Source: Pocillopora verrucosa (lineage: Eukaryota; Cnidaria; Anthozoa; Scleractinia; Pocilloporidae). From it: a DNA stretch of 64,000 bases. This document shows positions 55,401-64,000 of this stretch, piece by piece. Location: contig NC_089319.1 of assembly GCF_036669915.1 (NCBI RefSeq), positions 16,988,012 through 17,052,011 of the forward strand. Direction: 5' to 3'. The translations under genes were made by a program, and so were the position numbers. The notes below the pieces were generated by a model that was given only the letters and a program-made list of their open reading frames with translations, was not told where the DNA came from and ran no database searches. The stretch's first letter is position 1; each line of letters opens with the position of its first letter.

Positions 55401-58400
55401 AGTGTAGGGAGAAACACGAGACGTAGTCGAGTGTTTCTTCCCACTTCTTTAGTAAGAATCCGTTAAATTACCCAAGCATTACTTTCAATTTTCAAAACAA
55501 ACTTTATTTCCAAAGCGAACAACAATGTCGTCAGCATGCTCTATACTCTCATAAAGCACGCTACAAAAAGCCAATCAGAATCCTTGTTAGAATGGTTCAA
55601 ATAATCTGATTGACTGTACAAGACTAAAGCTGTCAAAAGTGTCAAACCATCAAAGTTCAAAAACCATCAAAGTTCACATTCTACGATAGTTTACAAACTA
55701 AAATAGTTCGGCAAGTCGAATTTAACACTTTTGCCTAAAGTTTTTAAGTCTCTAATACAGAATCTTGAAGTGAAATGTTCAGTGAACTTCAGCCGAGTTA
55801 TGGCTCATAAAAACACGCGAGTTTTTTCCACATGACAAGGTAGAAAACAAACAGTTCAAGGCGAGTGTTTTTTTGAATGAATGACAGCCGAATTCACCGG
55901 AACATGAAGATCGCTCGTGATGACAGCGCCGCAAAACTCGGCTGCAGTGACTGATGTGAATTGCCACTCAACGTATTGGAAAAGATACCAGAGCAAGCTC
56001 TTATTTTTTCACTCGAAGGGCGGCCGATGTAGTTTCTGAGGCTTGCTTTACTGTGATGACCGGAGATCGCCATGATGAGCGAGCCGCGATGAACTTCAGC
56101 ATGATCATATTCGCTCAGACACCGTCATGATTAGTATGAATTTTAACAACTATGCCAGTTTGGTTATATTTTATATCATTTCTTTTTTATTCTATTTTGT
56201 TTTTGAACACTGAACTTTGTTTTTGAACACTATACTCTATACTCTCATAGAGCACGCTCTTTCAACCAATGACAACGCGCGTTATATCCGAACTTTATTA
56301 TAAATAAAGATAAAAAGTGTTCGATACTCAGTTTAAGTTGAGTGTACCTGGATAAAGACCGTATTTTAGCTGCGTTCAAGTTCTCTTGTCTTTTTATTTC
56401 CTCCTTGAGGTCCTCAGTCTCTGTATGAAGTTGAAGTGATTTCTGGCGCTCTTCCGCAAGTTTATTTTGAAGGGTCCTAAAACCATGAATAAGCGAAATT
56501 GTTTTACAACGACAAGGACAACTACCTCTTCTCAAATTTTCACATAGACATGCCTTGCACAGGATCACGGGGAAAATCCTCTGAAGGCTATATTAAGCTT
56601 TCGGAGAAGCAAAACCATGTCACCATATTCACCAGGAGCCAGTTGTATAAGCGAAAGAAAACGCTTTTCAAACGAATAAATTGTTATCCAGCGGATAAGT
56701 GATAGATAGCAAAACGTACTGCACTATTCATCTGCAGGGTCCAGTTGTATAAAGGTCGAATAACGCTATCCAATGGATAAATCGCTATCCAGCAGATAAG
56801 TGATAGCAAAACATAAGTGATAGCAAAACATACAGCGTTATCCACCGGATTGAGTTTTATCCAGTGGATAGCGCTATCCAAACTTCGAACAACCGGGGCC
56901 TGATAAAGATTTATCCTATGGATAGCGTTATCTAACCTTTGAACAACGGGGGTCAGGAGGAAAGATAAGCTTATTAGTCAAGTTATAAATAAGGGAAAAA
57001 TTTGTGAAAAAGTTCTTTGGTCTTTTTGGATAGAAATTATTACTGACTTACAAAACTATCATGGTGTTTCTGGAAGCTTCGGCCGCTGAAAGCGATTTTG
57101 AATTCATTACTAATAAAAGACAAAGTATATGAAGAAGTTATCATTCTTCAAGCAGAATCTATGCAGAAGATTTTTTGTGATTCAAGCACACCAAAAACTT
57201 ACGTAGCAATTTGAAAGATTAGGGATAGTAAACGCGACAAGAAACTTCAATAATATTCCTCAGAAACATTAAAATGAGCTCTACAGTTTTCTATGATTAC
57301 GTTGGTTTTGCTTCTCTTCGCCCTATGATTGGCTAAAAACAAGGTCCACCTTTTCAACCAATCAGATGCAAAAACCAAAACCAATCATGTTTCTTAATCG
57401 CGCACGTTTTCCCGCCCTTCAGGCCGGATGCTTGTAGTTCTCATTCCCCTCACTCATCTCCTCAATTTGTTTGGTCGTCGTCTTAGTCGTCGTGATTACT
57501 TAGGTTTTGGTTTACCGGCATTCAGTAGGAGTGCACTTTAGAAGTAACAAACCACTCTGACAAGTTAACTTACCTGTTATTTTCTTCCATTTCATCTTTT
57601 CTCAGCATCATGGATACAATCGCCTGCTTTAGTTCACCTGTTGAAGAAGCAAGAATCAACTCAAAATTAAGACATTGGATGTTGAACTCAATTGAAGACG
57701 CGCATCAACATAACTAAACCCATCATATATTTTCACCAACGCGCGGGCGCGGGGATTAAAACGTTACCATGTTCACCAATAGCGTAGCTCCATCTTTCTG
57801 CACATGACTCACACACAAACCACAATTCCTCTATTCGCTCTAACGAAGGGCATAACGCTCGAAACGTCAGCTAATAGAAACTCTTTATGGTGGCCAATTA
57901 AATTATAAACTCAGTTGATAAAACCAAATTACACTAGTTATTTAGTTACCTTTGCTCATTCCATCTTGTCTGCTAGAGAAGTCTCTCTGAAAGGAAACAT
58001 TTACACTTTTTAAATGTACTTTAAAATACTAAAAAATGTAAGTGAAAAATAAACAAATAAAAACAAAATAACTTACGTGCCCAGCTTGATTTTCCATAGA
58101 TGCAAATCCCCTGAAAAAATTACAAACATCTCATGGGCCAGAAAATATTTGAAAGTCAAAACTAAGAAACCAGCGCTAGGCGCGGGAAAACATGAAATCT
58201 ACGTTAAGCGAGGGGAAATTTGCATCTTACTGTGAATGCTAGAGAAATGGTACATACATTTCCTTTGGTGTTTAAAGGGAGATTTTTTTTTAACATCAAA
58301 GCTTCTTCATTTGGTAATCATTTCCTTTATTCTCGTGACCATAATGTGTGATTTAAGGTTGATATTGTTAGGAGAAATTAGATGCTGGTCACTCTCAGGG

Positions 58401-61400
58401 TTTAACGGGTTAAAGAAAATTTACCGCGTCATAATGTCCATTCCTCTCTGAGCATCGGTACAAGCTGCAAGGGCAGCGGTAGCTGCAGAAACATCCGGTG
58501 ACGTCATGGAACGCGCTCGTCTGTTGTCATTGTGAGGGGAACCATCCTTTAGTTCAGGGAATTCTTCGGCATCCTCCAAGTTGGACCAGCTGATAGGGTT
58601 GGGAAGGAAATTGTGTTGGAGAATTAATTTTATTCGCATAATTCTGCTGGAAATTTCCATTTAGCAGTATGGGAATTGTCCCGGGAAAATAAGTTCTTAT
58701 GAGAACGTCGTACCTTTTATGGTAATTGATCAGTTTGAATTGAGTTTCGAAAATAATCCGGGATGGGATCAGTTTTGCTTTAATTTCTTACTTCGCCCTG
58801 ATAATTGGTCCTGAAGACTCGTGCCACTTTCTCGACCAATCAGATGCAAAAATAAAACCAATCACGACTTGGTCACCCGCGCTTCCCCGCGCTTTAGGCT
58901 GTTTTTTGCGTTTTTGTTACTTTGAGTTCCCATTGGCTCTTAAAGGTATTTTCCTGTCTTCCGATTGGTCGTTGTGATAAATTTGGTTTTGGTTTGACGA
59001 TATTCAATCGAAAAGCGCTCAAATTGGTGATTTGGTACAGCTTAGAGTTGAAAGACAATGTTTGGTTCGTTTACAGTTTATGAATCTTCAGTCAAATGCT
59101 CCTAAACTATTTCTTGTGGTGTCTGTGAGAGTATTTGGGTGTTGCTTGTAATAAACCCAAGTTGTGAACTAGAGAACTAGATCAGTTTTATCTTCACCAA
59201 CAACAAGACGTAAAAAAACATAAAGAGAAGTCAGGATTTGACTATTTAGGGTCAATTTGTCCCTTTAGATTATTTTTGGGGGGACATTTTCCATTTCTGA
59301 GGGTCGCTTAAGCATAGGGAAAATTCCAAACTGAACTAAAATTTTAAACATTTAATGAAATAACAACAAGTTACATTGTAAGGTGGCATGCTTCTTTTTA
59401 TCTTTCTCTGTAAACTCTTAACTGCATGATTCTCTTACAACCAGCAGCTGATCATGGCCACTAAAATAATTAAGAAAGTGACTATTTGTAAAAGAACAAG
59501 ACCAACAACTCTGTTGTGCCATTATCATTTTAACAATATCATATTTGTTCTTGCTTCCACATTTCATTGCAGATCCTTCTTAGTTAATTAACATCTTACA
59601 TATACATGTATAATAGCAGTATTTCACGATTTCAAAATTCTCCTGTTCTTTTTAGCCCACTCTTCAAGCTAATGAAAAATCAAGCGAGAGCATGAAATGC
59701 TTTGGGGACAATTTCGGGGGAAAAAGCCGCAATTTTGAACATTTTGTCAAAGTATCCAGTATTGGATGAAACACTACTAAAGTGGTTTTGGGAGAAGAAG
59801 AGTCAGGATAAGTCTAAAAGTCTTTTATTTTGAATCACTATTTTGTAGTTTAAAAAAACAACGCTTTACTCAGCCGATTTCTGTCAGATCGTGTTGCAAT
59901 GTTTACACAAGCCGTGGGAATGACTCCTTCTGATTGGTCAGTTTCCGATGTTGTCAAAATGAGACAAAACAAACATCTAAATCTTGCTTCTCTTATCTTT
60001 CACAAAAATTGCTGTTAGCGTATCAATTCTGCGGCTAAAACCAAATTGTTTATTGAAAAATTGTGCCGTTTATAGTCGAATTTATGTTGAATTTCAACTC
60101 TTGCGATTTTTTTTTGGGCACAAATACTTCAGTAAAATTTATCGCAAAAATCGCTCGCTTTTTTAGGGGATAAATTGACCCCTGAATCATTTTTGGACGG
60201 GACATTTTAAATTTTATTGCGGGATTGGCGCAATGGCGCGGCCTGGCTCAAACCCTGGAGAAGAAAAATAGAGGGCGTTCACTCCCTCCTAAGGGTTCGA
60301 ATCCTTTTTCAGAAAAAAATTTCAAGGACTTTCCCAAGACTCAGATTGATTTTTCCACGACACCAAACTTTGCCTTAAACCCTTAAAAATTCCCAAGATT
60401 TCAAAATCAATTCTCCTTACGGTCTTCATGCATTTCCCATAACGTAAATTCTGAAAATTTATTGCTCGAGTTAAGGATATTTCCAGGACCTGTTGTCTTT
60501 TTCCAGGACTTTCCAGTTCTGGAAAATGTCAAATAAAATTTTACGACTTTCCAAGTTTTCCAGGACCCTGCGAACCCTATCACCGTTTCCTAATTTCGCG
60601 GATTTCATCTTGTCCCGCTTATAACTTTCCAATTTAAAAATTCCAGGGAAAATAATTTCTCCTTTCACTAACCTTGACAATGAGGTAGAATCGCGGTCGT
60701 TTTCCATTGAAGCATCAGGCGCACAATAAAATGTGGACCGTGTCCCAGTTTTCGCTGTAGTAAGGTCACCCTCGGTCAGGGGAACTAGGGATTCTCCGCT
60801 GTCCAACAACACCACGGGTTCAAATGTACCAGGCTGCAATTCAGCACCAGTTGTAACTTCGTCATAATCGTTGGAATCATTTCTAAACTCTTCATTATCC
60901 AAATTTTCTTGACCATTCATTCTTTCTACTATCCCACTTGGACTATATCTTAAATCTGGCTGTTCCTTTGCAACAAAGGAACCATTTTTCATGTCCACTC
61001 TCTCGATCAGGTTTAAAGGGGTAGAACTCTTTGGCGGCGCCGCGGCATCAACAGCTGGTTCAGTAGCAACGGCTTCTCCTTCCTTAATATTTATCTCAAC
61101 TACTTTAGGAACTTGAAACTGCGCCATTGAAAAGTTTGCGTCAGTCTCACTGTCGTCCTCTGTTAAACTATAAACACGAAATGAATCTTCACTCGTAAGT
61201 CCTTGATTCAAATCATCTTTTTCTTTAGAAAAAAAACTTGCTTTCACAGTCGAAGAACCATCACTGAAACGTTTACTCTCGAAAGAATACAAATCGTTTT
61301 CACTTAGTTTGAAATCATCTTGAGGCAGAAGCACAGGTTCACTACTTTCCCCATAGACAGTTGGTATGTCTGGGGATATCTGTTTCTCGTTGTGATGTTC

Positions 61401-63964
61401 CGTTTCATATTTTACCTCCTGTGAGTTTGTTTTTCCTTCGTCCATCCTGGGTTGCGCACGCAAAAAATCGACAGTTTCCAAAACAAAATTTTCCGTATCC
61501 TCTCCTGCAGGGGATTCCTGTATACCCTCCCGATTAGAGACATACTCAGATTCCGCTGTCATCTTTCCTGGAACCTCTTCCAAATCAAAGCTGTTGTTTT
61601 TACTCCCTTGCGGTGCAATCTCGACAACGTTTTCTACAGGCAAAGAGTTGTCAGGCAAAGAGATGGATTTTGTTATATCGGTAAATGCTTGTTCATTTAC
61701 ACGCGATTTCACCTCTGCTGAACCTTCAGTCACCAGCGGGAAGTTACCTGGAAAGGAGGAAGCACGGGTGTGGCCTAAACTCGAAGTCTTCGAGGCAGAA
61801 TTTGAAGTAGGTGTTTCCTGCTTCACTGTTGAGACATTAGGAGGTAAATCTTTTCCATCCGTTGCACTGTTCAGTGGAAAATTGTCATCATCTTCGATGG
61901 CAACAATAGCAGCATTTCGTTTCTTCTTCTTCTTCTTTTTCTTCTTTTCTGTTTTGGATTCATCTGTTGAAAACGAAGTCGATCAGTCAGTAGATCAATC
62001 GGCCATTTGTTGGTCAGTTAGTAGGTCAGTCAATTGGTCAGTCAGTGAGTTCATTCATCAGTGACTCAGTGAGTGGGTAGGTCAGTCAGTCAGTCAGCGG
62101 ATCTGTCAGTCAGTCCATCAGTCAGTCAGTTGGTCAGTTAGTCGGTCACTCAGTCAATCAATCGGTGATTCAGTGATTGAGTAGGTGAGTCAGTGAGTCA
62201 GTCAGTTAGTGAGTCAGTCAGTTAGTGAGTCAGTCAGTGAGTGAGTAGGTCAGTCAGTCAATCAGTCTGTTAGTAAGTCCGTCCGTCAATCAGTGAGTCA
62301 GTCAGTCAGTTAGTCAGTCTGCCAGTCAGTCAGTCAGTCAGTCAGTCAGTCATCCAGTCATTCTGTCAATCAGTCAGTCAATCCATCGGTCATTTAGTGG
62401 ACCACTCAGTCAGTCAGTTGTTCAGTCAATTGCTCAGCTAGTAAATCAACCAGTCAGTGAGTCAGTCAGTGAGTTAATCAGTTAGTCAACCAGTCAGTAA
62501 CCAGTCAGTGAGTCAGTCAGTGAGTCAGCCACTGAGTTAGTCAGTAAGTCAATCAGTCACTAAGTCAAACAATGAGTCAATCAGTGAGTCAGTGAGTCAG
62601 TGAGTGAGTGAGTCAGTGAGTGAGTGAGTTAGTGAGTGAGTGAGTTAGTGAGTGAGTGAGTGAGTCAGTAAGTCAGTGAGTGAGTGAGTGAGTGAGTCAG
62701 TGAGTGAGTGAGTGTGTGAGTGAGTGAGTCAGTCAGTCAATTAGTCAATTAGTAGGTCGGTGAGCTGGAGAGTTGGTGAGTCAATGGGTGAATCAGTCAG
62801 TCACTCTATCAACCAATCACTCACTCAATAGCTTAACCAATCTATCAATTAACCAATATCTCCATTGATCAATCAATCAAAAATGATTTCTCTACAATGA
62901 AGAACTGATACAAGTCAGTAACTCAGCACTGGAATAAAGAGGAACAGGAAATTGCTTAATCTGGGATTTTTGTTCACGATTTCTACATGTTAACTCTCCC
63001 AGGTAACAGGTTGATGTTTATTATTACAGGAATACTTGTTTTACTGGATATTGTTAGGCCTATTTCCACAGTCTCCTTAAAAACAATTTGATATTGATCT
63101 TCTTCATGTCAGAGTTTGTTTAAAGATTGTTTCAAAGACCCAAAGTTCAGTTTAACACAACAGACAGATACTGACCAGTGAGTTCAGCAGAGTACACTGG
63201 GAGAGGTTCCACAACAGGTTTTTGTGGGAAAGATGGTAAAATATTATTGAAGACATCTTTGTTGATTGTTAATGCTGGGGCCTGGAGGAAATGAGAACAT
63301 CGCTGGATTAAGTTTGCCATAGTTTTGTTCATAGGCAACAAAAAACAGTCTCATGATTAACATATCCAACAAAATTTATTTTCTGCAATACTGTGGCTGT
63401 AGTACTTGCCTGTTTTACAATGTTTAGTTCCTCACTATCAACAGTAAGGGCAAACAGAATGGAACTCAACCCTGCCAAGATACAACATCAACAAAAATGA
63501 TATCAGAATGACAATGAACAATTCATGAGACAGCAAATCCTATTGGCCACGTACTGCCAGAGCAGTTTTATTAGTATGAAAAATACAGGGGGGGAGGGGT
63601 ATTTATAACCTTTCTTGGAAGGAATTGGTGGATAGCAACCCAAGCAATTTACCAAGTCTCTTTGTTTGCAGTCATTCATTTAGACCCTGGATGGATTGAG
63701 GTTCTTTGAGAACAAAGCACATTGCACATTGACTTGGTCAAGTGCACAAACCTGGCCCATTCCAACCTGAGTCTGGTAAACCAGTTAACTGACCATTAAC
63801 CTCCCCTCCCCAGTTACAACAGACTCACCTGCAGCAATCATGGGAAGCATACTGGCTCGTTCTTGATCCATAAAGAAAGCTTCCTTCTCATAAAATTGAC
63901 TGAGGAATTCCAAGAATCCAACATGAATTTGAGTTAATCTCCTAACCACATGCAATGTTGAAGA
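50853..63964 (-). CDS. SNX29: Sorting nexin 29 (RUN, coiled coil, PX), 5' partial
   Basis: A membrane-traffic protein with a phosphoinositide-binding PX domain. Eighteen exons... of which the 17 in the chosen model are complement(join(50853..50996, 51537..51602, 52006..52080, 52754..52906, 53603..53719, 54100..54136, 54464..54539, 54933..55030, 56348..56476, 57574..57637, 57950..57986, 58077..58110, 58425..58589, 60673..61963, 63176..63281, 63410..63471, 63829..>63964)), 929 codons in the window. The first exon (FFMDQERASMLPMIAAG, then GLSSILFAL) is the end of the RUN domain. A KKKKKKKRNAAIVAI basic patch opens a 430-residue acidic exon. Coiled-coil exons include ELKQAIVSMMLRKDEMEEN and ENELLKHQLKKYVGAVQ. 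The PX domain runs LVNVWIPSVF to VEDRRRMLQDYVRRV, with RRYSQF. Stop is taken as the TAA right after ILPFFA. Intron 63409-63177 to 63410 uses a GC donor at the exon ending 63410. Confidence 0.92.
51040..51292 (-). repeat. CCAAT-rich MITE (family C)
   Basis: 'ACCGAGTGTCGTAAAAACTA' at the left and 'CAACATTCAATTGAAAATTT' at the right correspond to the family C termini. Inside: 'GCCAATCAGAACTCAAAGTA', 'GCGCGGGAAAACGC', 'GCTGATTGGTTGAGAG' and 'TTTCTGGACCAATGCAA'. Lies in an SNX29 intron. Confidence 0.75.
52175..52740 (+). repeat. TCAG tetranucleotide array in an SNX29 intron
   Basis: Almost pure (GTCA)n from 52357 to 52738 with single-base variants (GTTA, GTAA, GTCG), preceded by a degenerate part from 52175. 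It ends about 14 nt inside the intron from the donor of exon 52754-52906. The 65-codon ORF over it (QSVSQSVS...) is a repeat artefact. Confidence 0.9.
53257..53350 (+). repeat. Palindrome-headed interspersed repeat
   Basis: TCTGGCACTGATAATTATTA continues to GTGCCAGA, a near-perfect 28-bp palindrome at 53263-53290, followed by 'CCAGCAAACCTCTTCCCGAT' and 'AATGCGTCCTGCAAGGGTAA'. The second block recurs inverted at 50540-50640. In an SNX29 intron. Confidence 0.65.
54190..54345 (+). repeat. Likely partial family C MITE
   Basis: 'CTGCGATTGGCCAAGAAACC', 'CGCGCCACTCTC' and 'CAGCCAATCAGATGCATTAC' match the left half of the copies at 57285 and 58733. The right half is missing. Intronic in SNX29. Confidence 0.5.
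55080..55320 (+). repeat. Degenerate 20-27 bp tandem repeat
   Basis: Variants of 'GTCCGAAA...AGATAGAAC' recur: TGTCCGAAAATGGAGGGAGG, CGGACAGAGG, TGTCCGAAACCAGATAGAAC, GTGTCCGAAGTTAGATTGAA, and CCTTCCGAAAATTACCCGG. Upstream of SNX29 exon 54933-55030 on the gene strand. Confidence 0.6.
55395..55450. repeat. Imperfect hairpin, ~24-bp arms
   Basis: AAAGAAGTGTAGGGAGAAAC (55397) faces GTTTCTTCCCACTTCTTT (55433-55450) across a short ACGTAGT spacer. Probably the end of a mobile repeat. Intronic in SNX29. Confidence 0.6.
55538..56275 (+). repeat. Element bounded by direct repeats 'CTCTATACTCTCATA'
   Basis: 'GCTCTATACTCTCATAAAGC' at 55538 and 'ACTCTATACTCTCATAGAGC' at about 56230, each followed by ACGCT and a CCAAT word, sit ~690 bp apart in the same orientation. 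No coding frame between them. Could be a non-autonomous element or two copies of one repeat end. Confidence 0.45.
56680..56945. repeat. Palindrome-rich repeat of TATCCAGTGGATA units
   Basis: Multiple near-palindromic units occur in 260 bp: TTATCCAGCGGATAAG, CTATCCAATGGATAA, CTATCCAGCAGATAAG, TTATCCACCGG, TTATCCAGTGGATAGCG, TTATCCTATGGATAGCG. The ends 'CCAGTTGTATAA.G' and 'ACCTTTGAACAACGGGGG' look like inverted termini. In an SNX29 intron. Confidence 0.75.
57285..57530 (+). repeat. CCAAT-rich MITE (family C)
   Basis: 'GCCCTATGATTGGCTAAAAA', 'TTTTCAACCAATCAGATGCA', 'AAAACCAATCATG', 'GCGCACGTTTTCCCGC' and 'TTGTTTGGTCGTCG', ending near 'TTAGGTTTTGGTTTACCGGC'. Same order as 58733-59025. Intronic in SNX29. 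Confidence 0.7.
57842..57930 (+). repeat. Dispersed repeat matching 37223-37330
   Basis: 'ACGAAGGGCATAACGCTCGA', 'AACGTCAGCTAATAG' and 'CTCTTTATGGTGGCCAATTA'. Intronic in SNX29. Confidence 0.6.
58279..58413 (+). repeat. MITE family B, left-truncated
   Basis: 'AACATCAAAGCTTCTTCATT', 'CATTTCCTTTATTCTCGTGA' and 'AGGAGAAATTAGATGCTGGT' end with TTAACGGGTTAA at 58413, only 12 nt from the SNX29 exon end at 58425. Confidence 0.75.
58733..59025 (+). repeat. CCAAT-rich MITE (family C)
   Basis: 'GTTTGAATTGAGTTTCGAAA' at the left and 'GATATTCAATCGAAAAGCGC' at the right. Contains four CCAAT boxes in either direction (TAATTGGTCC, CGACCAATCAG, AAACCAATCACG, CCCATTGGCTC). In the SNX29 intron before exon 58425-58589. 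Confidence 0.75.
60375..60510 (+). repeat. Short repeat related to 32113-32240
   Basis: 'CCAAGATTTCAAAATCAATT', 'CTCCTTACGGTCTTCATGCA', 'TAAATTCTGAAAATTTATTG' and 'TTTCCAGGACCTGTTGTC' parallel the copy at 32113 in order. Intronic in SNX29, downstream of the donor at 60672. Confidence 0.6.
61977..62800 (+). repeat. Second, larger TCAG/TGAG tetranucleotide array
   Basis: About 820 bp of (GTCA)n and (GTGA)n variants, starting 14 nt from the SNX29 acceptor at 61964-61965 and filling most of that intron. On the gene's strand the unit reads (CTGA)n. The array is the main content of the intron before the 1291-nt exon. Confidence 0.9.
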
Positions 63965-64000
63965 CTAAAACGGTTTACTAGAATAAGGCTCACAAATGTC

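Noticed and set aside
61594-62064. 156-codon plus-strand ORF
   Set aside because: Antisense to the large SNX29 exon, then runs into the TCAG array.

Overview
The window is nuclear DNA of an animal, most likely an anthozoan cnidarian and probably a stony coral. Genes are intron-rich with GT-AG splice sites and many short exons. The DNA is AT-rich and full of short interspersed repeats. The proteins read clearly as animal orthologues: cyclin F, ATF4, USP36/42, SNX29 and a TECR-like reductase. They sit beside genes typical of cnidarians, namely a BCCT betaine-type transporter and a secreted discoidin-domain protein. The species call is inference; the gene families are read from hand-translated, phase-checked exons.

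Layout. 1-2.6 kb: non-coding, with a cut-off MITE at the left edge. 3.2-3.9 kb (+): last coding exon of a Trp/Pro-rich, possibly axonemal protein. 6.4-9.2 kb (-): complete three-exon BCCT transporter. 9.5-10.1 kb: a fold-back (inverted-repeat) element. 11.2-19.1 kb (-): complete 19-exon cyclin F. 19.6 kb (+): tRNA-Thr(AGT). 20.7-21.5 kb (-): intronless TECR-like enoyl-CoA reductase. 22.9-23.4 kb (+): a weak candidate small spliced ORF. 23.9-25.7 kb (-): ATF4 with a 3-codon uORF1 and a spliced, CDS-overlapping uORF2. 27.8-41.3 kb (-): complete 17-exon USP36/42-type deubiquitinase. 41.3-44.6 kb: intergenic, with a tRNA-derived SINE. 44.6-48.3 kb (-): four-exon secreted F5/8C (discoidin) protein. 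50.9 kb to beyond 63.96 kb (-): SNX29 (RUN, coiled coil, PX), whose 5' end lies outside the window.

Seven of the eight well-supported or likely protein genes are on the minus strand. They do not look like one pathway. Several are regulators of stress, protein turnover or membrane traffic: ATF4 (integrated stress response), cyclin F (SCF ubiquitin ligase subunit), USP36 (nucleolar deubiquitinase) and SNX29 (PI3P-type PX protein). The BCCT transporter would serve osmolyte uptake.

Much of the non-coding DNA is mobile. There are two families of ~200 bp MITEs whose best-preserved copies end in TTAA (piggyBac-like), a CCAAT-rich ~270 bp MITE, tRNA-derived SINEs, a LINE 3' fragment inserted into a SINE with an 11-bp target duplication, a palindrome-rich repeat, and two large TCAG tetranucleotide arrays beside SNX29 splice sites. 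The most informative single finding is the ATF4 leader, which matches the vertebrate two-uORF control architecture.
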